Shown: positions 55,498 through 64,000 of the stretch, one piece after another
How the letters are laid out: every line of letters starts with the position of its first letter
Numbering within the stretch: position 1 is the stretch's first letter
Source of the DNA: Caballeronia sordidicola
GTDB taxonomy: Bacteria > Pseudomonadota > Gammaproteobacteria > Burkholderiales > Burkholderiaceae
Length of the DNA: 64,000 nucleotides
Assembly: GCF_002220365.1 (NCBI RefSeq)
Contig: NZ_MTHB01000076.1
Location: 55,898-119,897, forward strand
Direction of reading: 5' to 3'
Notes under the pieces: generated by a model
The model's input: the letters and a program-made list of their open reading frames with translations, nothing else
What the model was told of the DNA's origin: nothing
Database searches by the model: none
Program-made: the position numbers and the translations under genes

Positions 55498-55889
55498 TAC
55501 CGTAATCTCCCCATTCGCGTAATTGAATAATCATGACGACGTGACCGAGGCCTTCTCTGCGCCGCGCCGAATAAGGCGCTCGGCTGGTGTCGGCAGGTTG
55601 GAGTGTACGCCGCTGTTTAATTGGATGCTCGCAGCGATCACACAAACTGGTATTAACCCCGGTATGGTTTCGCGGTTTCTGTGCAATGCGTCAATCGGAT
55701 TGCTTTCGAATGAGTCGATGAATTAAAGAAAATGAAAGTTAATTGAATTATTTTTGTATTAAATGGATTCGAGGGGCGCAGGTCGTTCGAACTTCACCTG
55801 AGGGCAAGACATCGGTTCACTTACGGACAAGTGTGTTGACTGGTCAAAATTGATACTGGCTGCATCGAAACGAGACCTGCCGAGCCCCC
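55498..55889. other. Intergenic region between the MFS gene and an MFS pseudogene
   Basis: About 390 bp, AT-rich at 55720-55770. Presumably contains the promoter of the minus-strand MFS gene; no element strong enough to mark. No hairpin with a T run is seen. Confidence 0.4.
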
Positions 55890-56247
55890 ATGTCTGCTAC
55901 TCCCCGTGCCCGATGGCCCTATGTCTTCATCTCGGCTTTCCTCGGCACCGCAATCGAACAGTACGATTTCCTGCTCTATGGCACGGCTTCCGCGCTCGTA
56001 TTCAACAAGATATTTCCCGAATCTCGATCCGCTGGCGGGCACCATCGCGGCGCTGGGGACCTACGCGGCGGGGTACTTCGCACGCGGTGCCGGGGCGCCG
56101 ATCTGCGGACACTTTGGCGATCGTATCGGACGCAGGCTTCTGACCGAACTGCGCGTGTTACAGGGATTCGCCATAGGCGGTAAACAGAGCGGGGCAATTG
56201 TGCTCGGGGCTCCCTGCGGCCTCGCGAACTCTCGCGACAATTTATGA
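55890..56247 (+). pseudogene. Broken MFS metabolite:H+ symporter
   Basis: The frame from 55890 encodes ATPRARWPYVFISAFLGTAI and EQYDFLLYGTASALVFNKIF, the N-terminus of an MHS-family transporter. A missing T near 56009 shifts the frame; similarity resumes in the next frame with FPNLDPLAGTIAALGTYAAG, then GHFGDRIGRR. A deletion of some 50 residues then joins this to RVLQGFAIGG, after which the frame stops. About 400 residues of a normal transporter are missing, so it is non-functional. Confidence 0.85.
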
Positions 56248-56556
56248 CTATTAGATTGTCAAGACTCTTTGACTTAATGTAGGACTGCAATGTTTAATAC
56301 GGGGCTGTAAAGATTTTGGATTGAGGTTTCGGAACTTTAGCATTTGGAATGTGCAATCGATGCGTACTGCATAAGTTCCGTCCGATGACACAACTGGGGA
56401 CGCCGCATCGCGAGGAGCGCAAGTCCGCAGTAATCCGTGATCGGGATCGATCCATATTATATGGATTGCTAAACGGTTAGATTTCCGAATGAAAAATTTC
56501 TCGGGGCGCGTACCTATGCGCCCCGGCGTATGTCGTTTGTGTTCACGGGAGTATTC
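56248..56556. other. Intergenic region upstream of vgrG
   Basis: About 310 bp, mixed composition, no gene visible. The last bases carry GGGAG just before the chosen vgrG start. No convincing promoter seen. Confidence 0.4.
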
Positions 56557-58899
56557 ATGGGATCAATGGTTATGCCGTCCCAGGCCTATGCGATCAAGTT
56601 GGCGCCGCATCCTGCGCCGCTCTCGGTGCTCAAGTTCAGTGGGCGCGCCGCGGTAAGCCAGCTGTATCGCTATGAAGTTGAGCTGACAAGTTCAATCAGC
56701 GATATCGCGATGGACCAGGTGTTGGGTCGGCCCGCGAAGTTCACGATCGATCCGATTGATCCGAACGCTGACTATCTGCGCAAGATGTTTGGTGAGAACG
56801 CGGAGAAATTCAGCGGCATGCCGGCAGCGTTGACCATCCACGGCATCGTCGCGGAGTACGACCAGTTCGAAACCTCCGCCGACCAGACCCGCTACAAGGT
56901 CGTGATCGTGCCGCGCGTGGCTGATCTCGCGCGCGGCGTCAAGAGCCGCCTGTTCCAGAAGCAGTCGGCACAGGAGATCATCACCGCCACGCTGCGGCAC
57001 GAGGGGTTTCGCGAGGGCGTTGACTTCGCGTTCAAGCTGCGCTCGCAATACAAGCGTCACGAATACGTGACGCAATACCACGAGACCACCATAGCGTTCA
57101 TCCAGCGCATCTTGGCTGAAGCTGGCATGTGGTTTCGCTTCGAGCATACGAAGGACCGTGAGGTCATGATCTTTGGTGACGACCTCGACGCGTACGCGCG
57201 CAACCAACGCATCGTGCCGTTTCGGCGTGACGCCGGGCTGGAAAGCGCCGGCGCCGAGGCCATCAAGTCGCTTGAACGGCATACACGGCGTGTGCCCGAA
57301 GCGGTACAGCTGAACGACTACAACCATCGCCAGGCAGGCGTGTCGCTGCTTGTCGAGGTCAACGCCGCGCGTGAGGACAAGACTACGAACGCGGTCGATT
57401 CGCAATGGGGTGAGCACTACGAGACGCCGGAGGAAGGCCAGAATCTGGCGCGGCTGCGCCATGAGGCGCATCTGGCACAGCAGCTCACCTATACCGGCAA
57501 GGGTAACGCGTTCGGGTTGGAACCAGGTGAAGTGCTGCGTCTTGATCGGAACCCGGAAGACGCGCCGTATGGATTTTTTATTGTGTCGGTGGAGTCGAGC
57601 GGCGGGCGCGATCACGCTTACTCCAATACGTTCTCGGCGATTCCCTCTGACCGTGTCTGGCGCACGCCCGTGGACCCGGCTGAGCGGCCCGTCATCAATG
57701 GCATTCTGCCGGCGCGAGTCACTTCGCCCGGGGATTACAGGCGTGCGTACTTGACGCCGGAAGGCTTGTATGTGATCAAGCTGCCGTTCGACCTTGACGA
57801 GTGGAGTCCGGGTGGCACAAGCCGGCCGGTGCGGCTGGCTAAACCATACAGCGGCAATAACTACGGGCACCACTTCCCGCTGATCGACGGGGCGGAGGTC
57901 GCCATTATTTTTACGGGGGGTGATCCAAACAGGCCCGTCATTATCGGCGCAATGCACGACAGCCTGCATCCGGATCTGGTCAACAACCTGAACCATACCC
58001 GGAACCTTATTGTCACGGCCGCAGGAAACACAATGCGGATGGAAGATAGGGAAAGTAACGAGCACGTGCATCTGATGACGCCGTTCCAGGCTAGTCAGCT
58101 GAATCTCGGGAATATGGTCGACGGTGAGCGCAATAAGCGTGGGCTAGGCGCCGAATTGTGCACCGGTGGGCACGTTGCCGTGCGGGGCAGCCAGGGTGTA
58201 CTCGTGAGCGCCCAGGCGCAGCCGAACGCGGCGGGCCAGCAACTCGACATGGAGGATGCAGACACAACGCTTCGGCAGGCCGTGGACCTGATGCGCTCCT
58301 TGAACGATTCGGCCACTGCGGCGAAGGCTTGGCTGGCCGAGATCGACCAGCAGCGCGCGCTTATCGATCAAAAGCTCACGAGCCTGCAGAAGCCGGTAAT
58401 CGTGGCCACTGCGCCGGAAGGCGTGGGTATCGCGAGCGGTCAGCACATGCAACTGGCCGCTCGCAAGCAGATGTTCATCACGGCGGGGGGCGGGCTTGAC
58501 ATTGGCGTGTTCAAACGCATCACCGCTGCAGCGGGCGAGGCGATTTCCCTGTTCGCCGCGAAGCTCGGTATTCGGATATTTGCCGCAAAGGGCAAGGTAC
58601 AGATTCAGGCCCAAGGAGACGGAATGGAGCTAATGGCGCAGCAGGACATGGTGATGAGTTCCTCGGACGGCGAGGTCACGATCACCGGGCGCAAAGGCGT
58701 CACGCTCGGCGACGGATCGGGTGCTTACATCAAGTTGGCTGGCGGCAAGATCGTCCTGGGCAGTCCGGCCGGGGAAATTGAATTGAAGGGCAATCTCACC
58801 GTCAATGATCCAGACGGCGGCAGCTTCAAGTTCCCCTCATGGTCCAGTGTCCCGGTGAATAACTCGCCGGGACCAATGAACTTCGCGTTCTCGGAATAA
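56557..58899 (+). CDS. vgrG: Type VI secretion spike protein VgrG
   Basis: Start at ATG 56557 (GGAG five bases upstream), 780 residues; the ATG at 56530 lacks a ribosome binding site. The N-terminal gp27-like part (VLKFSGRAAVSQLYRYEVELTS, FKLRSQYKRHEYVTQYHETTIAFIQRIL), the gp5-like OB domain (VTSPGDYRRAYLTPEGLYVIK, GAEVAIIFTGGDPNRPVIIGAM) and a DUF2345 region (about 590-740) with beta-helix-like repeats are present. The end GPMNFAFSE is short, without a fused toxin. The effector gene begins 7 bp downstream, so VgrG probably carries it. No other T6SS structural gene is in the window: an orphan vgrG island. Confidence 0.93.
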   Translation: MGSMVMPSQAYAIKLAPHPAPLSVLKFSGRAAVSQLYRYEVELTSSISDIAMDQVLGRPAKFTIDPIDPNADYLRKMFGENAEKFSGMPAALTIHGIVAEYDQFETSADQTRYKVVIVPRVADLARGVKSRLFQKQSAQEIITATLRHEGFREGVDFAFKLRSQYKRHEYVTQYHETTIAFIQRILAEAGMWFRFEHTKDREVMIFGDDLDAYARNQRIVPFRRDAGLESAGAEAIKSLERHTRRVPEAVQLNDYNHRQAGVSLLVEVNAAREDKTTNAVDSQWGEHYETPEEGQNLARLRHEAHLAQQLTYTGKGNAFGLEPGEVLRLDRNPEDAPYGFFIVSVESSGGRDHAYSNTFSAIPSDRVWRTPVDPAERPVINGILPARVTSPGDYRRAYLTPEGLYVIKLPFDLDEWSPGGTSRPVRLAKPYSGNNYGHHFPLIDGAEVAIIFTGGDPNRPVIIGAMHDSLHPDLVNNLNHTRNLIVTAAGNTMRMEDRESNEHVHLMTPFQASQLNLGNMVDGERNKRGLGAELCTGGHVAVRGSQGVLVSAQAQPNAAGQQLDMEDADTTLRQAVDLMRSLNDSATAAKAWLAEIDQQRALIDQKLTSLQKPVIVATAPEGVGIASGQHMQLAARKQMFITAGGGLDIGVFKRITAAAGEAISLFAAKLGIRIFAAKGKVQIQAQGDGMELMAQQDMVMSSSDGEVTITGRKGVTLGDGSGAYIKLAGGKIVLGSPAGEIELKGNLTVNDPDGGSFKFPSWSSVPVNNSPGPMNFAFSE

Positions 58900-58905
58900 A
58901 CGCCC

Positions 58906-61335
58906 ATGACGACGAAGACTGCACCGAAGCTAACCCCGCCAGCGGCTAAAGCTGCCGACACGCGCGTAAAGCTTCTGCCTTTCGCCTTTCCATTTCTGCG
59001 AAAGGGGCAGGGCAAATCGGACGCGTCCACAAAATTCACCGACGAGCACGATATCTACCGACTGTTGGCTGAGCGCGAGCCCTCGGGCTCCTATCTGGTA
59101 AGCAAGACTGGGATGTGGCACGGCGGGATCCACGTGACCGATGCCGGTGCGGGTCAGACGCTGGATCTCGATGCGGGCGTGCGTTGCATCGCTGACGGGC
59201 ACGTGATCGCGTACCGGATCAATCAGACCTATCCGGTCAGCGAGGTTTCCGGCGCCCACAGCGAGGCGACTGCGCCAGCGCCGTACAGCACCGGCTTCGC
59301 GCTGGTGCGTCACGCGATGGAGTTTCCGAGGGGAACAACGCTGACGTTCTATAGCCTGTATATGCATCTGCAGGCTTACGAGGACTATACGAACGACTCT
59401 AAACGGCAGAAGCCCGCGTACTGGACCACCCAGTTTCAGGTGACGGAGTTCGCGAAGGATACGCCGGCGGCGAGCAGGACCGGGCAGCCAGCCGAAGCAG
59501 GACAGGAGGGCCTGAGAGTTCGTCAGAAGCCGCCTCACGGCAGCCCGATCGGCCTCCTTCCGCAGGGAGCGAGCGTGAGCATTGGCGAGCGGCAGAAGGG
59601 CTGGGGGCGCATCAGCGAACTGCACGGCTCGTCCCTGTACGCGCCGGTTGCGGGTGGCTTCGTCGAGCCGTCCGCAGCCGTGGGAGGGTGGATCTTTCTT
59701 GGCAACGAGAACGGTGGGCCGCTTGTTCAGGAGGTGATGCCGGACACGTCGTTCGACCGGGTGATTTTCCCGTTGTCAGCAGTTTCGAAGGCTGTTGATT
59801 CAGGCCCCGGCGTGCCGATCAAGGCAGGTGAGCTGATCGGCCATTTGGGGCGCTACGATTCGCTGAACCAGCGCACCGCTGGAACCCGGATGGTCCACAT
59901 TGAGGTGTTTTGCGACGACAGCATCGTTTCTTTTATTACCCAGGGACGTGCGTGGGTTGAAGAGCACGGGCCACATCCCAAGGACTGGCCCGCCCTGGGA
60001 TTGTCCGCCGAACCGGCGATTCTGCGGATCGCACCGAAGACAAAGCTGTACCCGGTTCACGACAAGGACGGAGAAGGCGCTGACGCGCCGTTGACGGACG
60101 TCATCCAGGTGTATGCGCTTGCCGAGCTGGGCCGCGACAAGAGCAAGCAATTCACGGAACCGCAGCAGGATGCAAGCCTCGGGCGAAAAGTGAACTGGTG
60201 GCATGTCGAGAATGCCGACGCACTGGGCAACCCGATTGACGGGTGGGTGCGCGAGTACAACCACGCAAGCGGACGGGTCACGCGCGAGTTTGGGCAGAAG
60301 TGGATCGACTTCCAATGTCTCGCGGATACGCATGACCCGGCCCACACGATCTTTGCGACCAGCCAGGCGTGGGTGGACTACGCGAGTGGTGCGGATGTTC
60401 CCGGCGCGGCGGGGTTGGACAAGCTCAGCCCGCTGATGGGGGAGAAGGTTTATCGGGCCCTGTTTGCGAAGGGCGATGGCAGTCACGCAGCGGACGATCT
60501 GTGCAATGCGGCCGCAAGCGACGCGGGCCATTACCCGTGGCTCATGCAGGCATCGTCGCGGCTTATTGTGAAGCATGAAAGCGAATGGGCCAATCCGGAG
60601 AAGTGGAAGCAGTTGATCGCGGAGCTGGAAAAGCAGACGGGACCGAAACCGCAGCATGCGGAGGAGTTAAAGCGTATCGATAGGTTGACGTGGTGGGATG
60701 AGGTCAAAGCCGGCGTAGCGGAGTTTCCTGGGCCCGAGGTGTTTCATATTCATCCGATTGGGTTCGTGGGGAATTTTGCAAGCGACTGCGATTGCGCGAC
60801 GAAATTCAAGAAAATTTCGGCCATTATTCTCAGGCATGAAGGTGGTTACGTGAACAGAGCAGATGACAAGGGCGGCGCTACAAATCACGGTATAGCGTGG
60901 AATACATGGCAAGCTTATGCGCAAGAAGATCTGGGAGTTGAGCCCACGCTTGATAATCTCAAGAATCTAACTGGCGAGCAGGCAGAAACAATTTATCTAA
61001 ACCGGTATTGGGAGCCTAGAGGTTTTTGCAAGTTCAACGACCAACGCGTAGCCTTGATGGTATACGACTGGACAATCACGTCTGGCGGAGCATCCAAACA
61101 GATACAAAATATGCTCAACAAAAAATATGACGCCAACGTCGGAGCTGATGGTGTAGTGGGAGCCGAAACGGTCGACGCGTTAAATCAGGTTGAAAATCAA
61201 GAATCGCTTCTTCAAGAAATTGCCGATCTTCGGCGTCAGTATTATACTAATCTTACGGTTAGAGATAGCACTCAGAATGTAAATCTAAAAGGCTGGCTTA
61301 ATCGTGTCGATAGTTGTCTTCAAGTGGAAGGTTAA
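58906..61335 (+). CDS. T6SS cargo effector with C-terminal GH108 lysozyme domain
   Basis: 809 residues. The N-terminal half (about 65-335) is M23-peptidase-like (WHGGIHVTDA near 72, VHIEVF with His331), with an inserted SH3-like segment (about 200-270, LRVRQKPPHGSPIGLLP); the second His of the usual HxH motif is absent, so this part may bind rather than cut. The C-terminus from about 630 is a GH108-type N-acetylmuramidase: ILRHEGGYVNRADDKGGATNHGIAW with catalytic Glu645, then a PG_binding_3-type domain (GADGVVGAETVDALN). It follows vgrG by 7 bp. The DNA turns AT-rich at about 60780, at the start of the lysozyme domain. It likely attacks cell walls of rival bacteria. Confidence 0.82.
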   Translation: MTTKTAPKLTPPAAKAADTRVKLLPFAFPFLRKGQGKSDASTKFTDEHDIYRLLAEREPSGSYLVSKTGMWHGGIHVTDAGAGQTLDLDAGVRCIADGHVIAYRINQTYPVSEVSGAHSEATAPAPYSTGFALVRHAMEFPRGTTLTFYSLYMHLQAYEDYTNDSKRQKPAYWTTQFQVTEFAKDTPAASRTGQPAEAGQEGLRVRQKPPHGSPIGLLPQGASVSIGERQKGWGRISELHGSSLYAPVAGGFVEPSAAVGGWIFLGNENGGPLVQEVMPDTSFDRVIFPLSAVSKAVDSGPGVPIKAGELIGHLGRYDSLNQRTAGTRMVHIEVFCDDSIVSFITQGRAWVEEHGPHPKDWPALGLSAEPAILRIAPKTKLYPVHDKDGEGADAPLTDVIQVYALAELGRDKSKQFTEPQQDASLGRKVNWWHVENADALGNPIDGWVREYNHASGRVTREFGQKWIDFQCLADTHDPAHTIFATSQAWVDYASGADVPGAAGLDKLSPLMGEKVYRALFAKGDGSHAADDLCNAAASDAGHYPWLMQASSRLIVKHESEWANPEKWKQLIAELEKQTGPKPQHAEELKRIDRLTWWDEVKAGVAEFPGPEVFHIHPIGFVGNFASDCDCATKFKKISAIILRHEGGYVNRADDKGGATNHGIAWNTWQAYAQEDLGVEPTLDNLKNLTGEQAETIYLNRYWEPRGFCKFNDQRVALMVYDWTITSGGASKQIQNMLNKKYDANVGADGVVGAETVDALNQVENQESLLQEIADLRRQYYTNLTVRDSTQNVNLKGWLNRVDSCLQVEG

Positions 61336-61338
61336 GAT

Positions 61339-62010
61339 ATGGATCGAAGCACATGTTATCGGTATCTGATTCTTTTTTTCTTTATCTTTCAGAGCGACGC
61401 ATTCGCGCACGTCAATAGGTTATTTAATGGAAAATGGGAATACGTCGAGTACATACCTGGTTCAATGAAGCCATATTCCGTCTTTGATATATCACTAAAT
61501 GAAGGGGAAAATGGTAAAATCTACGGGGCATACTGTTTCGTTACGCAATACGGGAATAGGGACGATTGTAGTCCTGACGGTGAGTTAAACGTAAATGGCC
61601 ATGCAGTTGATCTATCAAAAAAAGCTTCAGTGGCGTTTTATTCATTTTTTGGCGCGAAAAATGGCATTGCTGAGCTTTCGATTAATGACGACAATTCACT
61701 CACTTGGACTATTATCAGGCAACCCCAAGAGGGAGAGTATTATGGACCAAATCGCATTGTTCTTAAAAAAATTACATCTGAAACAGATGCGCATGTTGGA
61801 GATAGGTTGGTTGTCGCAAAGAAAGCTTACTTATACGATGCGCCATCGAAGTTGAGGCAAGGCGAGACGTATGTAATCGAGGGAGATTACGTAAAACTTG
61901 TAAGAATTTCGACAGATCTAAGATTTTGGGAAGTAAAATTTTCTACCAAAAGCGGAAGGACCATCGAAAAATGGATTGACTGTCAAGACATTGATTTCTG
62001 CGCGAAGTGA
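61339..62010 (+). CDS. Secreted candidate immunity protein 1
   Basis: 223 residues, beginning 4 bp after the effector stop. A signal peptide (YLILFFFIFQSDAFA) directs it to the periplasm, where immunity against a lysozyme is needed. The N-terminal part looks like a small beta domain with Cys pairs; residues about 150-200 resemble an SH3-like fold (GDRLVVAKKAYLYDAPSKL). I do not recognise the family. Base composition is clearly AT-richer than vgrG. Its immediate linkage to the effector is the reason for the immunity call. Confidence 0.6.
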   Translation: MDRSTCYRYLILFFFIFQSDAFAHVNRLFNGKWEYVEYIPGSMKPYSVFDISLNEGENGKIYGAYCFVTQYGNRDDCSPDGELNVNGHAVDLSKKASVAFYSFFGAKNGIAELSINDDNSLTWTIIRQPQEGEYYGPNRIVLKKITSETDAHVGDRLVVAKKAYLYDAPSKLRQGETYVIEGDYVKLVRISTDLRFWEVKFSTKSGRTIEKWIDCQDIDFCAK

Positions 62011-62546
62011 TGCAAACGATGTCTATCACAGAGATATCAATAACGATTGTTTTTTTCCTTGCAGTAGGCCTGCCCGCAGCCGGCGCAGTGCCGAGTTTTC
62101 TTAGTACGGAAAGCCTCTGTAGGAGTGGGGAAAGTGAGTATGTCAGCTGTGTACTGCAAGATACACGGAAAATTGTTTGTGTATTTGCGGCCGGCAATTC
62201 AAGGCCTGATGTGGGTTACGTGCAGAATCGTTATGAAACTCATAAAACGATTGAATTCCAATACCCGCGTGACCCGATTGCCCCGCAAGATAAGATGACT
62301 ATTGTCGATGTTTCGAGACTTCGTGACGGTTTGGGAAGTCATCTTAAATTCAGGCAAGGTTCCTACGAGTACGTAGTGTCAAATGCTCTTGTACCGGGTG
62401 AAGTTTATGTCGCCAAGGATGGAAAGACAGTATTCGACAAGATTTGTAGGGGAAGCGAATACCTGCCTTTCGATGATGCTGCTCGTAGCGGACTGCCACA
62501 TGGAGTTGTCGATCCAGTTGATCGATTGGATCGACACGATCGGTAA
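62010..62546 (+). CDS. Secreted candidate immunity protein 2
   Basis: 178 residues. The ATG overlaps the previous stop by one base (TGATG), so it is translationally coupled. It has a signal peptide (ISITIVFFLAVGLPAAGA) and then a small domain with CxxGESEYVSCVL and KIVCVFAAG, typical of small periplasmic proteins with disulfides. No recognised family, but the layout matches T6SS immunity proteins for cell-wall effectors. AT-rich composition. Confidence 0.55.
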   Translation: MQTMSITEISITIVFFLAVGLPAAGAVPSFLSTESLCRSGESEYVSCVLQDTRKIVCVFAAGNSRPDVGYVQNRYETHKTIEFQYPRDPIAPQDKMTIVDVSRLRDGLGSHLKFRQGSYEYVVSNALVPGEVYVAKDGKTVFDKICRGSEYLPFDDAARSGLPHGVVDPVDRLDRHDR

Positions 62547-62729
62547 GACTTTCAAAATCTAGTTGTCCTGTAAACTGTTCGCGGTTTTTTAGATTGAAAA
62601 TCTTATTTTGACTAGACACTTTTAATAAAGATCTAATACGCAGTCGCGTAATAATATTTAGTTTGCAAATTCATGAGAATACTTTCCTTTTAACCAAGAA
62701 TTAAATTTGGCTTTAAATAGATAACACAG

Positions 62730-63260
62730 ATGGTGTATCGACGGCAATTTCTCAGATTATTTTTTTCTCTTGTCGTATGGCCAACAGTCGGATGGTGTGA
62801 CGAGTCCATTCTGCAAAAACTGCCAGCCGAACAGATCCAAGAAGGATGCAATTTAGAATTTTACATTTTGCCCGACGAGAATCCTGCGTTAGGACGGCCC
62901 GATCATTCGATCGACCTAAGATGGGTGTGCGGAGATCAACCTCAGCGAGTCATCGACAACTACGAGATAGAGGGCGGCAGCCCGGACATCGTGACGGTGT
63001 TTTACAGAAAAAGGCACGACGCAATTGTACTTGTAAAGTGGTCTACGAACTCCCAGGCAGCGGACGTCCAAGGGGATTACTACAAGATTTATGTGTACAG
63101 GTATGCACGAAACAATCCGGCTCAGCCGTTCCGGCCTCAGCGCGACGTCATGAAAAAACTTGGAGAAGGATGGGACGGCACAGTTGATGGAAAATCCGTG
63201 CATTATCCATACAAAGATGCCTTGTCTATCCGTAAAGCGCTCAACAGACTAGGCTATTAA
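62730..63260 (+). CDS. Secreted candidate immunity protein 3
   Basis: 176 residues with an N-terminal signal (RLFFSLVVWPTVGWC) whose final cysteine is not in a clear lipobox. Two further cysteines (EGCNLEFYILP and WVCGDQ) probably form a disulfide. Phrases such as DAIVLVKWSTNSQAADVQGD and YYKIYVYRYAR are distinctive. It lies 183 bp after protein 2 and may have its own promoter in the AT-rich gap. Function inferred from location only. Confidence 0.5.
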   Translation: MVYRRQFLRLFFSLVVWPTVGWCDESILQKLPAEQIQEGCNLEFYILPDENPALGRPDHSIDLRWVCGDQPQRVIDNYEIEGGSPDIVTVFYRKRHDAIVLVKWSTNSQAADVQGDYYKIYVYRYARNNPAQPFRPQRDVMKKLGEGWDGTVDGKSVHYPYKDALSIRKALNRLGY

Positions 63261-63369
63261 CGATAGCTGATGGCGCGAAATATACTGGTTGTCTAATGTG
63301 AGTTACGACAGTGCGATGGATTATCGTCGAATTACGGCACATTGGTAATTTGACCGACGAACTAGACTA

Positions 63370-63555
63370 ATGGGAAATAATATGTGGAAACACGCCTTTA
63401 CCACATTATTTTATAGAACTGTTATCGGCTGCGTCCATTCGGCGCAGACGCGCATATATATAAAAATAGAAAACATCAATAGACCTTCGAGGCCGCTCTA
63501 CCCGGTTTTTATCAGTCGCTTGGATTGTTTAGGCAAGGATTTTTGGTCCCGGTGA
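63370..63555 (+). CDS. Small open reading frame, uncertain
   Basis: 61 residues (starts MGNNMWKHAFTTLFYR). It lacks a convincing ribosome binding site. The N-terminus is vaguely signal-like (FTTLFYRTVIGCVHSAQT) and could be the remnant of another secreted protein of the array. I am not confident it is a gene. Confidence 0.25.
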   Translation: MGNNMWKHAFTTLFYRTVIGCVHSAQTRIYIKIENINRPSRPLYPVFISRLDCLGKDFWSR

Positions 63556-63607
63556 AGAGGGGGCTGGAACTCACAACGTATTTCAAATCACTACTCATTA
63601 TATTACA

Positions 63608-63720
63608 ATGCTTAAGATTATAATGTGCGTGCTTGGCGCTGTAGTATTTCCGCTGTCCGTCTTTGCAAAAAAACTTAACTTGAATTTTTACTATGATGAC
63701 CATCAATATAAAGTAATTAA
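63608..63720 (+). pseudogene. Secreted protein gene interrupted by an IS630 element
   Basis: ATG at 63608 starts a clear signal peptide (LKIIMCVLGAVVFPLSVFA) followed by KKLNLNFYYDDHQYKVIKC. The frame then runs straight into the reverse complement of an IS630 transposase 3' end near 63715-63725, so the gene has lost its original 3' part. A TA dinucleotide, the IS630 target, occurs at 63714-63715 and at 63718-63719. The product was probably another secreted protein of the immunity array. Confidence 0.65.
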
Positions 63721-63724
63721 GTGT

Positions 63725-64000
63725 TCAGGAAAAACGGATTTCAAATTCCGAGCCATAGCCGCCGAGCAGCTTGGCGATCTCTGTATCGATGGTTTCCTTC
63801 GTCCAGGTGACGAAGCGCCGCCAGTGATACTTGGCGTGTTTCCAGACGATTTCGATCAAGTTCAGCTCGGGACTGTACGGCGGCAGATAGAAGAGCACCA
63901 TCCGATGGTCGAGAAACCAGCGGTCGATGGTTTGCTGATCGATGTTGTGATGAATCGAGGCGTTATCGAGCACCACCACAGTCATCAGGCCGGGCGCGCC
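63725..64000 (-). mobile_element. IS630-family transposase, C-terminal part (runs off the window)
   Basis: The minus-strand frame ends with TGA at 63725-63727 and is open to the right edge. The DDE_3 domain shows VVVLDNASIHHN (second catalytic Asp) and YLPPYSPELNLIEIVWK (third acidic residue, Glu), typical of IS630/Tc1-like transposases. The element's other end and its terminal repeats are outside the window. Confidence 0.88.

Overview
The window is high-GC chromosomal DNA from a Burkholderiaceae member, most likely Paraburkholderia or Caballeronia. I infer this from the order nusA-infB-rbfA-truB, from typA followed downstream by odhA-odhB-lpdA-zapE (sucA-sucB-lpd), and from the protein sequences. 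No species call is possible from sequence alone. I see no tRNA, rRNA or CRISPR array.

Layout. (1) 1-4935: 3' end of nusA, then infB, rbfA and truB (transcription/translation core). (2) 5007-10155, minus strand: a MarR-controlled tripartite efflux operon (marR, outer-membrane lipoprotein, emrA-type adaptor, emrB-type transporter) with a visible promoter and repeated operator-like sites. (3) 10516-12342: typA. (4) 12693-16560: an accessory insertion with two minus-strand genes for YopT/AvrPphB-like (C58) cysteine proteases, one carrying two complete protease modules. They are separated by a decayed second copy of the typA 3' end, and both have the same conserved upstream block. (5) 16870-24050: 2-oxoglutarate dehydrogenase E1, E2 and E3, and zapE. 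(6) 24218-25292: an orphan IS5-type N-terminal-domain protein and a secreted DUF2147 protein. (7) 25453-29642, minus strand: a Gly-rich repeat lipoprotein and a two-partner-secretion TpsB transporter, with a near-consensus sigma-54 promoter before the lipoprotein.

(8) 30420-44163: a complete Tad/Flp pilus locus (flp, cpaA, tadE, cpaB, cpaC, tadZ/cpaE, cpaF, tadB, tadC, tadD, DUF3613, tadG) ending in a sigma-54 activator. A heptamer, CGTAACG, is clustered upstream of the sigma-54 promoter of region 7 and again before the activator gene, so regions 7 and 8 may form one surface-adhesion regulon. (9) 44233-46592: a second-type SurE phosphatase, a small protein and a DUF1571 protein. (10) 46773-54074, minus strand: a beta-oxidation-like operon (TetR regulator, long membrane-anchored acyl-CoA dehydrogenase, two-domain FabG, MaoC hydratase, thiolase). 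(11) 54271-56247: a carboxylate MFS transporter and a broken MFS gene.

(12) 56557 to the end: a type VI secretion vgrG island. It has VgrG, a large cargo effector whose C-terminal lysozyme domain is AT-richer than the rest, several small AT-rich secreted proteins that look like immunity proteins, and an IS630-family transposase that appears to interrupt the last of them at the right edge.

The most unusual material is the double-domain C58 protease beside the typA relic, the proposed sigma-54 link between the Gly-rich lipoprotein/TpsB pair and the Tad locus, and the chimeric VgrG-linked lysozyme with its immunity array. All functions are read from sequence motifs and family knowledge; no search was run.
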